DNA of 64,000 nucleotides, taken from assembly GCA_934098735.1 (NCBI GenBank), contig CAKOOS010000001.1:62001-126000 (forward strand), read 5' to 3'. Source of the stretch: an uncultured Bacilli bacterium (lineage in GTDB: Bacteria; Bacillota_I; Bacilli_A; RF39; UBA660). A model generated the notes under the pieces. The model searched no databases and was not told the DNA's origin. It saw only the letters and a list, made by a program, of their open reading frames with translations. Below are positions 1-9,850 of the stretch, in pieces; the stretch's first letter is position 1; the number at the start of each line of letters is the position of its first letter. The position numbers and the translations under genes are program-made.

Positions 1-211
1 CGGAATACTGTTTTGCTCCTTCAAGAAATATTTCTTTTTTATCATTAAAATACTGATAAATTATTCCTGTTGATACTCCAGCATATTTAGCAATGTCTAT
101 TGTATTCGTATTATAATAACCATTTTTACACATTAATTCAAATCCTTTGGATATAATCTTATTTCTTTTTTCAATAGATCTTTTTTGCGTAGGTATTCTT
201 GTTTCAGACAT
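1..211 (-). CDS. TetR family transcriptional regulator, N-terminal part (cut by window edge)
   Basis: The first 70 codons read from an ATG at 211 and run off the left edge. They form a typical TetR DNA-binding head: basic N-terminus, a helix containing GFELMCKNGYYNTNTIDIA, then the recognition helix AGVSTGIIYQYFNDKKEIF. The ligand-binding C-terminal domain lies outside the window. The gene is divergent from the ABC transporter pair at 359-3461 and has its own promoter in the shared 147-base gap, so it probably represses that exporter. The inducer cannot be told from what is visible. Confidence 0.9.
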   Translation of the reverse strand, partial: MSETRIPTQKRSIEKRNKIISKGFELMCKNGYYNTNTIDIAKYAGVSTGIIYQYFNDKKEIFLEGAKQYS

Positions 212-233
212 ATACTTCACTTCCTTTTAAATG

Positions 234-262
234 ATTATACACATAAAATACATTAAAAGCAA
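234..262 (-). promoter_or_regulatory. Promoter of the TetR gene
   Basis: On the minus strand TTGCTT (262-257) is followed after 17 bases by TATAAT (239-234), a good vegetative sigma promoter 23 bases before the TetR start codon. Confidence 0.65.
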
Positions 263-290
263 TAACGTGAAAAAAAATTCATGTTTTTTA

Positions 291-319
291 TTGACTATAT
301 TAATGTAGATAAGTATAAT
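291..319 (+). promoter_or_regulatory. Promoter of the ABC exporter operon
   Basis: TTGACT (291-296), a 17-base spacer, and TATAAT (314-319). It faces away from the TetR promoter, so the regulator could control both from one operator between them. I could not define that operator. Confidence 0.75.
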
Positions 320-358
320 TTAAATATGTGAAATAATTTTCATATTGAGGGAGGATCT

Positions 359-1069
359 ATGGAAGATTTAATTGAATTTAAAAATGTAAAAAAATCTTAT
401 AGTGTTGGAGATAAAAAATTTAATGCTTTAGATGGAGTAGATTTTACAATTAAAAAAGGAGAGTTTGTAGTAATTCTAGGGCCATCTGGTGCAGGCAAAT
501 CAACACTTTTAAATTTACTTGGAGGAATGGATAATTTAACGAGTGGAAAAATTATTGTTGATGGTAAAACTATATCGGATTATACTGATAAAGAACTTAC
601 TAAATATCGAGCTGAAGATGTAGGATTTATTTTTCAATTTTATAATATTTTACCTACACTTACAGTTTTAGAAAATGTAGAATTAGTAAATGATATTGTT
701 AAAAAACCAAAGTCTGCTAAACAAATATTAAAAGAGGTTGGTTTGGAAAAACATGCTAATAAATTTCCTAATCAATTATCGGGAGGAGAACAACAAAGAG
801 TATCAATTGCTAGAGCTATTGCTAAAGATCCTAGTATTATTTTAGCTGATGAACCTACTGGAGCACTTGATTCCAAAACAGGAGTGGAAGTTTTACGCCT
901 TTTAAAAAAGCAATGTGATGCAAATAATGGTGAAAATACAGTGGTTATTGTTACACATAATGCCTTGATTGCTGAAATAGCTGATAGAGTAATTAGACTT
1001 AAAAATGGTAAAATTGAATCTAATACATTAAATAAACATCCAAAAGATATTGATGAAGTAGTGTGGTAG
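359..1069 (+). CDS. ABC transporter ATP-binding protein (MacB/LolD type)
   Basis: A 236-residue ATPase subunit of a type VII (MacB/FtsX-like) ABC system. It has Walker [10 protein letters not shown], a Q-loop ([13 protein letters not shown]), the signature LSGGEQQR, Walker B with the catalytic Glu in [13 protein letters not shown], and the switch His in VIVTHN. The EPTGALD sequence and the following permease are typical of this group, which moves peptides, antibiotics or lipoproteins out of the membrane. The start follows a strong GAGGGAGG site. The permease starts two bases after the stop, so the two are one operon. The divergent TetR gene suggests substrate-induced expression. The substrate is unknown. 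Confidence 0.93.
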   Translation: MEDLIEFKNVKKSYSVGDKKFNALDGVDFTIKKGEFVVILGPSGAGKSTLLNLLGGMDNLTSGKIIVDGKTISDYTDKELTKYRAEDVGFIFQFYNILPTLTVLENVELVNDIVKKPKSAKQILKEVGLEKHANKFPNQLSGGEQQRVSIARAIAKDPSIILADEPTGALDSKTGVEVLRLLKKQCDANNGENTVVIVTHNALIAEIADRVIRLKNGKIESNTLNKHPKDIDEVVW

Positions 1070-1070
1070 T

Positions 1071-3461
1071 ATGTTAAGAAGAAAATGTTGGCGTGATATT
1101 TTAAAAAATAAAGCTCAATTTTTAACTATTTTAATTATGGTAACAATTGGGGTAATGGTTTATGCTGGTATTGAAGCGTATATGGATGGTATGACTGATA
1201 CAGCAGATAGATTTTATAGTGAAAATAACTTACAAGATATTAATGCGTTAGGTAAAGGATTTACTAAGGATGATTTAGAAAATGTTAAAAAAATAGATCA
1301 TGTAAAAGATGCTGAAAGAAAGTTAGAACTTGTTATGACGGATAGTAAAGATGAGGATATATCTTATTTAGTATCTATAATTGAATCTAATGAAATTAGT
1401 AAATTTTATATTAGTGAAGGTATAAAGTTTGATCCAAATGAAAATGGTATTTGGATAGATTATTTTTTTGCTCAAGAAAATGATATAAAGTTAGGGGATA
1501 AAATATCATTTAAATATGATGGCTATGAATTTAATGAAAAAGTTTTAGGAATTATTTATGTTCCTGATCATATTTATGATGTTAAAGATTCATCACAACT
1601 TATGCCTAATCATAAAACTTATGGCATAGTTTATATGTCTGTGAATGAAACTAAAGATTTTGTTAAAAAAATAGTTAAAGAAGAAATTGAAAAAACCTTG
1701 GGTACTGAAGTAACTGAAAAAATGTTTGATAAAATAAAACCAGATTTTAATTTTTTAGACTATGTTCCTTTTAATTATATTATGGTTGATGTGGATAATA
1801 AAAATAATACTAAAGTTGTTAAAGATATGATAGATACAAATATTGATAATTCAGTTGCCACTGTTTTAATTGAAAATACAGCGAGCTATACCATGTATCA
1901 AGGAGAAATTGATGAAGGTGCAGCTTATGTAGGAATATTTTCAGGACTGTTTTTATTTATTGCCCTTCTTTCAGTTATAACTACGATGAGTAGGGTAATA
2001 AAAAATCAAAAATTGCAAATTGGAACCCTTAAAGCTTTGGGATTTTCAAAGTTTAAAATTACAATGCATTATATAAGTTATGGATTTTGGGTTTCTTTAG
2101 CTGGGGCAATTTTGGGTATTTTGTTAGGAAGGTATTTTTTAGGTAGTGTCTTTTTAAATATAGAAACATCTTTTTTTGAAATTCCAAATGGAAGAGTTTA
2201 TATAGATTATAAAACTTATATTGTAGCTATTTTAATTGTTCTTGTAATAAGCATAATTACATTTGCGACTTGTTATAATGAACTAAAAAAGAAACCAGCT
2301 GATAGTTTGAAAAATGAACTACCAAAGGTAAAAAAAGGAAGTTTAAATATTACAACTAAAGGAATATTTAAAAAATTTAATTTTGCTAGTAAATGGAATT
2401 TAAGAGATATTTTAAGAAATAAGTTTAGAACTATTACTGGTATTATAGGAATTGTTGGTTGTTGTACTTTAATTGTTTGTGCACTTGGAATGCTAAATAG
2501 TATGAATTATTTTATTAAATTACAATTTGAAGATTTATATAAATTTAATTACAAACTTACTTTAAAAGAAAACATAACTGATGAAGAATTGGATGAGCTA
2601 AAAAGTAAGTATGATGATGCTACGAGTGAAAATCTAGTAGTGGAAATAAAAACTTCAAATAATGAAAAAGAAGCAAGTACAATTTTTGTTAATGATTCTA
2701 AGAATTATGTTCGTTTTATCAATGATAAATATAAATATATTAATTTAGATTCTAAGGATGGTATTTATGTAACATATAAATTTGCCGAAAAATATAAAAT
2801 TGAACTTGGAGATAAAGTTAAATGGCATATATATGGTGATAAAACTTATTATGAATCTAAAGTTGTTGGTTTTTATAAGGATCCTCAAGTACAAGGTATG
2901 ACTGCAGATAGAAAGTATATTGAAAGTTTAGGTATAAAATATACTCCGGATTCTTTATATACTAATAAAGATTTAAAAGAAAATAAAACTATAAAAAATG
3001 TGACTGTTGTTCAAAATAAAAGTGAACTTAAAGATGCGATAAGCAGTATGCTTTCCATGATGAAGCAAATGATTATAATTATAATAGTTTTTGCTGTTTT
3101 ACTTGGTATTGTTATTATTTATAATATGACTATTTTATCTTTTGGAGAAAAGGAATATCAATTTGCAACTTTGAAAGTATTAGGTTTTGATAGTAAAAAA
3201 TTAAAGAAAATATTTTCTCTTCAAAATAGCTGGATTTGTATTGCTTCCATAATAATTGGTCTTCCTGTGGGTTATAATTTAACATCTTATTTATTTAAAG
3301 CTTGCTTAGATGAAAATTATGATTTTAGGGTACATATTGAACCTTGGACATTTATTTTAGCTGCTTTAGGAACTTATTTAGTTTCATATTTTGTTGCTAA
3401 ACGTTTATCTAGAAAAATAGATACTATAGATATGGTAAGTAGTTTAAAGGCAAATGAATAG
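1071..3461 (+). CDS. ABC transporter permease, FtsX/MacB-like, duplicated
   Basis: A 796-residue membrane protein made of two FtsX-like halves. Each has an N-terminal membrane helix, a long extracytoplasmic domain and three C-terminal helices. The helices before and after residues 290-405 include the conserved cytoplasmic-loop pattern '[20 protein letters not shown]', which recurs as '[20 protein letters not shown]' in the second half. This two-half arrangement is common in Firmicutes exporters linked to antimicrobial peptide resistance or regulated efflux. It pairs with the ATPase immediately upstream and is probably controlled by the divergent TetR protein. The substrate cannot be inferred. 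Confidence 0.88.
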   Translation: MLRRKCWRDILKNKAQFLTILIMVTIGVMVYAGIEAYMDGMTDTADRFYSENNLQDINALGKGFTKDDLENVKKIDHVKDAERKLELVMTDSKDEDISYLVSIIESNEISKFYISEGIKFDPNENGIWIDYFFAQENDIKLGDKISFKYDGYEFNEKVLGIIYVPDHIYDVKDSSQLMPNHKTYGIVYMSVNETKDFVKKIVKEEIEKTLGTEVTEKMFDKIKPDFNFLDYVPFNYIMVDVDNKNNTKVVKDMIDTNIDNSVATVLIENTASYTMYQGEIDEGAAYVGIFSGLFLFIALLSVITTMSRVIKNQKLQIGTLKALGFSKFKITMHYISYGFWVSLAGAILGILLGRYFLGSVFLNIETSFFEIPNGRVYIDYKTYIVAILIVLVISIITFATCYNELKKKPADSLKNELPKVKKGSLNITTKGIFKKFNFASKWNLRDILRNKFRTITGIIGIVGCCTLIVCALGMLNSMNYFIKLQFEDLYKFNYKLTLKENITDEELDELKSKYDDATSENLVVEIKTSNNEKEASTIFVNDSKNYVRFINDKYKYINLDSKDGIYVTYKFAEKYKIELGDKVKWHIYGDKTYYESKVVGFYKDPQVQGMTADRKYIESLGIKYTPDSLYTNKDLKENKTIKNVTVVQNKSELKDAISSMLSMMKQMIIIIIVFAVLLGIVIIYNMTILSFGEKEYQFATLKVLGFDSKKLKKIFSLQNSWICIASIIIGLPVGYNLTSYLFKACLDENYDFRVHIEPWTFILAALGTYLVSYFVAKRLSRKIDTIDMVSSLKANE

Positions 3462-3520
3462 CTATTTCTTGCTAATTTAAAATAATTATGATAGTATAAC
3501 TATTAATTAGTGGGGGATTT

Positions 3521-4228
3521 ATGAAAAAGTTTTTAAATAATTATAAAACAATAATTATATCTTTTCTTTTAATAACTACCTTTATTTTACTAAATTTTGA
3601 AACTAGAAAAGAAGTAGTTCATCAAACAAAGACTAATAATAACGAAAATGTTGCTTCAGAAGTAACGAAGGTTAAAAAGCTTCAGGAAAAGTATCAAAAT
3701 AAAGACATTGTAGGCTTTTTAACAATACCTGGTACAAATATTAATGAACCTATTTTACAAGCAGATGATAATGAATATTATTTAAGCCATAGTGCTTCTA
3801 AAAAGAAAAATTTAATCGGATCTACTTACTTAGATTACCGTGTTAAGATTAATGAAGGTCGTAAGAATTTAATATATAGTCATAATTCTTCGACATTGGA
3901 TGTACCATTTAAAGAATTAGAAAATTATTATAGTAAAGATTATTTTGAAGAACATAAATATATATTTTTAGAAGATACTGTAAAGAGGCAAAAATATGAA
4001 ATCTTTTCTGTGTTTGTTGAAACTAGTAATTGGAGTTATATGAAGTTAGACTTTACTGATGAAGCTTGGTTTAAGCATTTAGAAGAGATGAAAAATAAAT
4101 CTTGGTATGATACAAATGTAGAAGTTGAAAGTGCAGATGATGTTTTAATTTTACAAACTTGTTCTCATCATAAAAAATATAGTAAATATAAAAATAAATA
4201 TTTATTAATTGTTGCTAAAAAGGTTTAG
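3521..4228 (+). CDS. Class B-like sortase
   Basis: A 235-residue membrane-anchored transpeptidase that would attach surface proteins to the wall. There is one N-terminal helix (residues 9-25), then a sortase beta-barrel. The catalytic His is in LIYSHN (H121) and the Cys in ILQTCS (C214); the spacing and the insert before the Cys fit class B. The expected Arg about ten residues after the Cys is not seen. That strand carries only lysines (K222, K224, K226) before YLLIVAKKV, so the active site is atypical. A terminator overlaps the stop. The next gene, a large secreted protein ending in a PPHTG motif, is a plausible substrate. Confidence 0.85.
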   Translation: MKKFLNNYKTIIISFLLITTFILLNFETRKEVVHQTKTNNNENVASEVTKVKKLQEKYQNKDIVGFLTIPGTNINEPILQADDNEYYLSHSASKKKNLIGSTYLDYRVKINEGRKNLIYSHNSSTLDVPFKELENYYSKDYFEEHKYIFLEDTVKRQKYEIFSVFVETSNWSYMKLDFTDEAWFKHLEEMKNKSWYDTNVEVESADDVLILQTCSHHKKYSKYKNKYLLIVAKKV

Positions 4229-4240
4229 AAACCTTTTTTC
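4217..4240 (+). terminator. Intrinsic terminator after the sortase gene
   Basis: Ten-base stem AAAAAGGTTT / AAACCTTTTT with a two-base gap, running into T residues. It overlaps the last codons of the sortase. Confidence 0.7.
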
Positions 4241-4281
4241 TTTTATTTTAAATATTTTTTCGACAAAATTAGACTTTTTTC

Positions 4282-4310
4282 TTGACTTTTTAAAGATATA
4301 TCTTTAAGAT
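4282..4310 (+). promoter_or_regulatory. Promoter of the VWA/MucBP gene with a palindrome between -35 and -10
   Basis: TTGACT (4282-4287), 17-base spacer, TAAGAT (4305-4310). A perfect 18-base palindrome, TTAAAGATATATCTTTAA (4290-4307), fills the spacer and touches the -10 box, a classic repressor operator position. No regulator gene is adjacent, so the factor is unknown. Confidence 0.6.
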
Positions 4311-4366
4311 ATATACTCAAACAAGGGAAATGACGTTATTGAGTTTTCTTTGTAAGGAGGGTTAAA

Positions 4367-6880
4367 ATGAAAAAGGTATGGAAAAAGTTAGTTGCTATAT
4401 TAGTTCTTGTTGCTTTTATTACATCTAATGTTACTTCAATGCTTGTTGCTTTTGCAAGTGAAGTAGAAAAACCAAATAAAGGTGATGTTGGACTTAATGA
4501 AACTGTAACTAATAATGGTGAAAGTGCTATGGTTAGTGAAGGAACTTTAGATAATCAAGGTGATGTTAAAGTTACTAAAACTGTTAGCAAAACAAATGTA
4601 AATGGGAGATATAAAGTAGAATTTAAAGTTGAAGGAAAAGATAAAAAAATTACTGAAGCTACTACAAAACCTGTTTATGCTGTAGTTGTGTTTGATAGAT
4701 CAGGAAGCATGGCTAGTGAAAATGTTCTAACAGGAAACTGTTTATTAGAAGATTTATTTGGAAATTGTATTGTTCCTGAATATAAATCTAACAATAAATG
4801 GGAAGATGCAAAAGAAGGTGTTAAAACATTTGCTAAAACTTTATTAGGAAATATTCCTAATGCTAATGTTGCTGTAGTTGCTTATTCTGGAAGCAGTGAC
4901 TATGATGAAAATGGTAGATTACATCGTAATGCTAAAACTTATGATGATGCAAGTGTTCTTACTCATAATTCAAAGAATAATTCTGTATTTGTAAGTGATA
5001 CTAAAAGTATCGATGATTTAAAGTTTGGAAACCATAATGGAGGAACAAATATTTATGCAGGATTACATAAAGCTAATGAAATACTAAATAGTATTCAAGA
5101 AGATGCTTATAAATATGTCGTTGTTATAAGTGATGGAACACCAACATTTTATTACAATAATTTGGGTTATACTCAAGGTACTGGAAATTCAACAAATGAA
5201 GGAACATACACAAATACTATAAAGATGGCTAGTACATTAAAAAAACAAGCAGAAATATTTTCTATTGGGTATGCTTTAGACGATGAAGTTGTTTATACTT
5301 ATGAAGAAAATGGTAAAAAAATAGAAAAGAAAGCAGCAGATATTTTACAAATGATTGCAACAGCAGATGAAGAAGGATCTGACATTAAACATTTTGTAAA
5401 TGCTGATCCTAAAACTGTAGCAAATGCATTTAATAATATTGCTGAAGAAATAAGAACACGTTATGCTGGTCAAAATGCTGTTATTATTGATAATATTGGA
5501 TCTAACTTTACTGTAGTTCCAAACAATGATGTAGTTGTAAATAAAGATAATGATGGAAATACGAATGTAACAATTAATATTGGTGATGTAGTTGAAACTG
5601 GTGTTGTAAAATCATTTTATGTAGATATTGATAAGGATAGTTCTACTGGATGGTTTAATACAAATGAAGGTTTTACTTTAAGTTATCTTGATTGGGAAGG
5701 TAAAAATCAAACAATTAATTGTAATAACAATCCTCAAGTTTATTGGGAACAAGTTGGAACTGTTATTGCTCATTATGTAGATTTAGAAGGTAATACTTTA
5801 AGTGAAGATGTGATTACTTCTGGTTTAGTAGGAGATAATTATGTAACAAATTCTAAAAATATCGACAACTATGTATTAGTTGGTGTTGAAGGTAATGCAT
5901 CTGGTAAATATACAAAAGAAACTATTGAAGTAACTTATAAATATGCTAAGTTAGGTAAATTAATAGTTAAATATGTTGATAAAAATGGTAATGAATTATT
6001 AAAATCTGAAGAAACAACTAAACAAGTTGGAACAAGCTATAAAACTATTCAAAAGAATATTGATGGATATAGATTAGTAAGTATTGAAGGAAATGAAAAT
6101 GGTTCATATATTGATGGAACTATTACAGTAACTTATGTATATGGTAAGCTTGGAAAACTTGTAGTTAACTATGTTGATGAAGCTGGAAATGCTTTAATAA
6201 ATCCACTTGTAAATGAAGAAGTTGTTGGAACAAGATATAAAACAATTCAAAAAGAATTTAAAGATTATGAATTTGTTAGAGTAGATGGGAATGTTGAAGG
6301 TAGTTATGAAGACGGAATTATAACTGTTGTTTATAACTATACTAAGAAAATAGGTAACTTAATAGTTAGATATGTTGATGAAGATGGTAAAGATATAATT
6401 GATGCTATTAGTTCATCAGAAAAAGTAGGAACAAATTATAAAACAATTCAAAAAGAATTTGATGATTATGAATTTGTTGAAGTAAAAGGTAATACTACTG
6501 GTGAGTATACAGCTGAAACTACAGAAGTAATTTATATTTATAATAAAAAATCAGGAAAATTAGTTGTAAAATATGTTGATGAAAATGGTAATGAACTTGC
6601 AGATACTATTACAACTACAGAAAAAGTAGGAACTACTTATAAAACTACTTCAAAAGAAATAAAAGATTATGAATTACTTAAAGTAGAAGGAAATGAAACT
6701 GGTTCATATATTAATGGAACTATTACAGTTACATACGTTTATACCAATGCTTTTGGTAATGTAGATGTACCTGAAGAAGTTATACCAGAACCTCCACATA
6801 CTGGTGTAGAAATAGAAAATAATAATAATAATAATAACGTTATATTATATTTTGAAGATAAGAAAAACAAAAGAAAATGA
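4367..6880 (+). CDS. Secreted von Willebrand A domain protein with five MucBP-like repeats
   Basis: An 837-residue surface protein, probably an adhesin. A signal peptide (about residues 1-30, ending AFA-S) is followed by a VWA domain whose MIDAS is intact (DRSGS at D110, with later GGTN and VISDG). From about residue 463 come five tandem repeats of about 67 residues in the MucBP style, each with (Y)VD..GN and VGT.YKT followed by a YVY-like end. The tail has the sortase-like motif PPHTG, then poly-Asn and a charged KKNKRK end, but lacks the usual long hydrophobic segment. It follows the sortase gene and has its own promoter. Ligand unknown. Confidence 0.88.
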   Translation: MKKVWKKLVAILVLVAFITSNVTSMLVAFASEVEKPNKGDVGLNETVTNNGESAMVSEGTLDNQGDVKVTKTVSKTNVNGRYKVEFKVEGKDKKITEATTKPVYAVVVFDRSGSMASENVLTGNCLLEDLFGNCIVPEYKSNNKWEDAKEGVKTFAKTLLGNIPNANVAVVAYSGSSDYDENGRLHRNAKTYDDASVLTHNSKNNSVFVSDTKSIDDLKFGNHNGGTNIYAGLHKANEILNSIQEDAYKYVVVISDGTPTFYYNNLGYTQGTGNSTNEGTYTNTIKMASTLKKQAEIFSIGYALDDEVVYTYEENGKKIEKKAADILQMIATADEEGSDIKHFVNADPKTVANAFNNIAEEIRTRYAGQNAVIIDNIGSNFTVVPNNDVVVNKDNDGNTNVTINIGDVVETGVVKSFYVDIDKDSSTGWFNTNEGFTLSYLDWEGKNQTINCNNNPQVYWEQVGTVIAHYVDLEGNTLSEDVITSGLVGDNYVTNSKNIDNYVLVGVEGNASGKYTKETIEVTYKYAKLGKLIVKYVDKNGNELLKSEETTKQVGTSYKTIQKNIDGYRLVSIEGNENGSYIDGTITVTYVYGKLGKLVVNYVDEAGNALINPLVNEEVVGTRYKTIQKEFKDYEFVRVDGNVEGSYEDGIITVVYNYTKKIGNLIVRYVDEDGKDIIDAISSSEKVGTNYKTIQKEFDDYEFVEVKGNTTGEYTAETTEVIYIYNKKSGKLVVKYVDENGNELADTITTTEKVGTTYKTTSKEIKDYELLKVEGNETGSYINGTITVTYVYTNAFGNVDVPEEVIPEPPHTGVEIENNNNNNNVILYFEDKKNKRK
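5755..6753 (+). repeat. Five tandem MucBP-like coding repeats
   Basis: Five diverged units of about 200 bases inside the VWA gene. Translated units start G(T/K/N)(V/L)I-like, contain YVD, and end in a YVY/YNY-like strand. The DNA copies are similar enough that recombination could change copy number. Confidence 0.8.
6814..6837 (+). repeat. AAT trinucleotide microsatellite encoding poly-Asn
   Basis: About seven AAT codons plus AAC lie just after the PPHTG motif of the VWA protein. A change in unit number would keep frame, so it alters linker length rather than switching the gene off. Confidence 0.75.
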
Positions 6881-6887
6881 AAATTGT

Positions 6888-6918
6888 AACTGATGGATAA
6901 AATCCGTCAGTTTTTTTA
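6888..6918 (+). terminator. Intrinsic terminator after the VWA/MucBP gene
   Basis: Stem AACTGATGGAT / ATCCGTCAGTT followed by seven T residues. Confidence 0.85.
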
Positions 6919-6949
6919 TGCTTTGCATATATATTAATATGGTGATATG

Positions 6950-7570
6950 ATGCAAAATATTATTTTAGAAATAATGCAGAATTTTGGCTATTTTGGAGTT
7001 TTCTTTTTAATATTTATAGAAAATATTTTTCCTCCGATACCATCAGAAGTAATTTTATTACTTGGAGGTTTTTTAGTTACATTTTCTAATTTGAATGTTT
7101 TAATGATGATTGCCTCATCTACTTTAGGATCTTTTGTTGGGGCAATAGTATTATATTATTTAGGATATATATTAAATGAAAATAGACTTAAAAAAATAGT
7201 AAATGGTAAATTAGGTAAAATATTATTTTTAAAGGAAGGAGATATTGATAAAGCTTCAAACTGGTTTAGTAGAAAGGGTAATAAAACTGTCTTTTTGTGC
7301 CGCTTTATTCCAATTGTTCGAAGTTTGATATCTATTCCTGCTGGTATTAATAAAATGAAATTATCTAAATTTTTTGTGTATACAATTTGTGGTTCAATGA
7401 TATGGAATACTATTTTAATATGTTTAGGTTATAAATTTGGAGAAAATTGGCCCGTTGTATCTCAAGCTTTAAATGATTATTCATTTGCTATAAAACTACT
7501 TTTATTTAGTGTTTTGATAGTTTGGATTTTTAAACATTTAAAAAGAGAAAAAAGTCAAAAAATAAACTAG
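6950..7570 (+). CDS. DedA family membrane protein
   Basis: A 206-residue polytopic protein of the DedA (SNARE-associated/VTT) family, linked to undecaprenyl-phosphate or phospholipid flipping. Supporting parts are the N-terminal ENIFPPIPSEVIL segment, the glycine-rich helix GSFVGAIVLYYLGY, and the conserved FLCRFIPIVRSLISIPAG loop with its arginines. The second of two adjacent ATG codons is preferred because it lies three bases after GGTGAT, the spacing seen for other genes here. It stands alone between a terminator and dnaB. Confidence 0.88.
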   Translation: MQNIILEIMQNFGYFGVFFLIFIENIFPPIPSEVILLLGGFLVTFSNLNVLMMIASSTLGSFVGAIVLYYLGYILNENRLKKIVNGKLGKILFLKEGDIDKASNWFSRKGNKTVFLCRFIPIVRSLISIPAGINKMKLSKFFVYTICGSMIWNTILICLGYKFGENWPVVSQALNDYSFAIKLLLFSVLIVWIFKHLKREKSQKIN

Positions 7571-7621
7571 TTCTTTTCTTATCTTTTTGCTATAATATTT
7601 ACGAAGTGAAAGGTGAGAAAT

Positions 7622-8893
7622 ATGGATACGGAGATTACTTTATTACCTGCGGATAGGTATATGATAATTAATAAAAGTATTTTGACGGATGTAGATAAAA
7701 AGAATCTAATATCTTTTTATGAACCTATTATTGGTCATCTAGCTACATGTCTTTATTTAACACTTTTTAATGATTTAGAAAAAAATAATTGGATTTCAAG
7801 AGATTTAACTCACCATCATTTAATGAGTATTTTAAAATGCCCTCTTAAAGTGGTAAAAGAAGCTAGAGAATCTTTAGAAGCTGTTGGACTTTTAAAAACT
7901 TATTATAAATCAGGGGATGTTAATAACTATATTTATGAATTATACTCACCACTTAGTCCAAATGAATTTTTTAATCATCCTATTTTAAATATAGTTTTAT
8001 ATAATAATTTAGGAGCTACAGAATATGAATATTTAAAAAAACAATATCAAAAGATAAAAGTAGATACTAAAGAATATAAAGATATAACTAAGCAGATGGA
8101 TGAAGTATATGATAGTGTTGTTAATATACCAGCTTTGGATTGTGCGGAGAGAAGTATTAATGATATTATAGTTAAAGATCAAGTTGATTTTGACTTAATT
8201 ATTTCTAGTATCCCTAAAGGGATATTAAATGAAAGAGCATTTAATAAGAAAACAAAAGAATTAGTTAATGAATTAGCATTTATTTATAAAATTGATAGTT
8301 TAAAAATGATGGAGCTTATTAGAAGTGTCTTAAATGAATATGGAATGATTGATAAAACTAATTTAAGAATTGCTTCTCGAAAATTATATCAATTTAATAA
8401 TGGAGGACTTCCAACTTTAATATACCGTTCTCAACCAGAGTATTTAAAAAGTCCAGCTGGTGATAATTCTATGCGTGGTAAAATTATTCAAATGTTTGAA
8501 AGTATAAGTCCAGTTGATTTTCTTAGAAATAAATATCAAGGAGCAAAACCAACAAATAGAGATATTAAAATAATAGAAAGTTTAATTATTGATTTAGAGA
8601 TGCCTCCTGCTGTTGTGAATGTCCTACTTGATTATGTTCTTCGAAAAAATAATAATAAGCTTGTTACTAATTATATTGAAACAATTGCGGGACAATGGAA
8701 AAGAGCTAATTTAAAAAATGCTAAAGAAGCAATGGATTTTGCTGAAAAGGAAAATAATAGATTTACTAAAAAACTAAATGTAGTTAAAAAAGATTCTAAA
8801 GAACCTGTTTGGTTTAATAAAGTTAGTCAAAAAGAAGAAATGACGGTGGAAGAGAAGGAAGAATTAGAAAATTTATTGAAGGAGTTTAAGTAG
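7622..8893 (+). CDS. dnaB: Replication initiation and membrane attachment protein DnaB
   Basis: A 423-residue protein resembling Bacillus DnaB, which with DnaD and DnaI loads the replicative helicase at oriC and restart sites. The N-terminal winged-helix region (residues 1-110, with YEPIIGHLATCLYLTLFND) and the DnaB_2/DDBH2 region near residues 290-370 (NRDIKIIESLIIDLEMPPAVVNVLLDYVL) are recognisable. An in-frame GTG lies nine bases upstream, but AAGGTGAG sits correctly for the ATG at 7622. An extended -10 (TGCTATAAT, 7588-7596) precedes it. The stop overlaps the dnaI start by one base, so the two are translationally coupled. Confidence 0.9.
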   Translation: MDTEITLLPADRYMIINKSILTDVDKKNLISFYEPIIGHLATCLYLTLFNDLEKNNWISRDLTHHHLMSILKCPLKVVKEARESLEAVGLLKTYYKSGDVNNYIYELYSPLSPNEFFNHPILNIVLYNNLGATEYEYLKKQYQKIKVDTKEYKDITKQMDEVYDSVVNIPALDCAERSINDIIVKDQVDFDLIISSIPKGILNERAFNKKTKELVNELAFIYKIDSLKMMELIRSVLNEYGMIDKTNLRIASRKLYQFNNGGLPTLIYRSQPEYLKSPAGDNSMRGKIIQMFESISPVDFLRNKYQGAKPTNRDIKIIESLIIDLEMPPAVVNVLLDYVLRKNNNKLVTNYIETIAGQWKRANLKNAKEAMDFAEKENNRFTKKLNVVKKDSKEPVWFNKVSQKEEMTVEEKEELENLLKEFK

Positions 8894-9780
8894 TGGAAAA
8901 ATTACAAATGACATTAAGTGAAAAAGTTAAAAGTGAGTTAGAAAAAGAATTAGATAATTCGTTAAAAGATAAAGAATTTAAATATTTAATAAATAGACTA
9001 AAATTGCCAAAGGAAGAGGCTTTAAAGAATAATACGAAACTGATGGATACATGTGATAGTTTAAAAAATTGTCAAGATTGCAAAGGCCTTTTTATGTGTA
9101 AAAATAAAGTCGAAGGACATGTTTTATATCCAAGTTATGATGGAACTTTAAAATTTATCTATATGCCTTGTAAGTATCAAAAAGAAAGAATTAAAAAAAT
9201 AGAAGAAAAACAAAATAAAATTAATGAAATTAATAATGTGAGAATGAAAGATATTGATATTACTGATAAAAATAGAGTTAGAGTTATAAAGTGGTTAAAA
9301 GATTATTATGATAAATATGAAAAAATAAATACTTTAAAGGGACTTTATTTACATGGAAGTTTTGGATCTGGAAAAACTTTTTTAATAGCTGCACTTTTAA
9401 ATGAACTTAAAATAAAGAAGCATGCATTGGTAGAAAAAGTATATTTGCCAGAGCTTCTTCGAAATATGAAAGAGGATTTTTCTTTAATTGAAGATAAATT
9501 AAATTATTTACAAAATGTGGATATACTACTAATTGATGATATTGGAGCAGAAAATGTTACAGCATGGGGTAGAGATGAAATTTTAGGAACAATTTTGCAA
9601 TATCGAATGAATAATAAACTTACAACTTTTTTTACTTCTAATTTAAATATTGAAGAGTTGGAAGGACATTTAGCTATTACTAAAGATAATGAAGATAAGG
9701 TAAAAGCTAGAAGAATTATTGAAAGAATAAAAGAACTTACTTTTGACTTAGAACTAATAAGTGAAAATAGAAGAAATTAA
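8893..9780 (+). CDS. dnaI: Primosomal protein DnaI (helicase loader)
   Basis: A 295-residue AAA+ helicase loader. The N-terminal domain holds a zinc-binding cluster (C54, C60, C63 with a further Cys near residue 69, in TCDSLKNCQDCKGLFMCKN). The C-terminal ATPase has Walker A LHGSFGSGKTF and Walker B ILLIDDIGAE. The GTG start overlaps the final base of the dnaB stop (TAGTG), and the upstream AAGGAG is inside dnaB. The DnaB-DnaI pairing is typical of Bacilli. Confidence 0.92.
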   Translation: MEKLQMTLSEKVKSELEKELDNSLKDKEFKYLINRLKLPKEEALKNNTKLMDTCDSLKNCQDCKGLFMCKNKVEGHVLYPSYDGTLKFIYMPCKYQKERIKKIEEKQNKINEINNVRMKDIDITDKNRVRVIKWLKDYYDKYEKINTLKGLYLHGSFGSGKTFLIAALLNELKIKKHALVEKVYLPELLRNMKEDFSLIEDKLNYLQNVDILLIDDIGAENVTAWGRDEILGTILQYRMNNKLTTFFTSNLNIEELEGHLAITKDNEDKVKARRIIERIKELTFDLELISENRRN

Positions 9781-9850
9781 TTTACATAAAATAGGACTTT
9801 TTAAATATTAAAAGTTGTGATATGATTATGTAAAGATAGGTGGGATTAGT

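Noticed and set aside
5755..6753. Tandem repeats of about 200 bases that could be taken for a CRISPR-like or satellite array
   Set aside because: They are in-frame coding repeats (MucBP-like) inside one long gene; there are no spacers.
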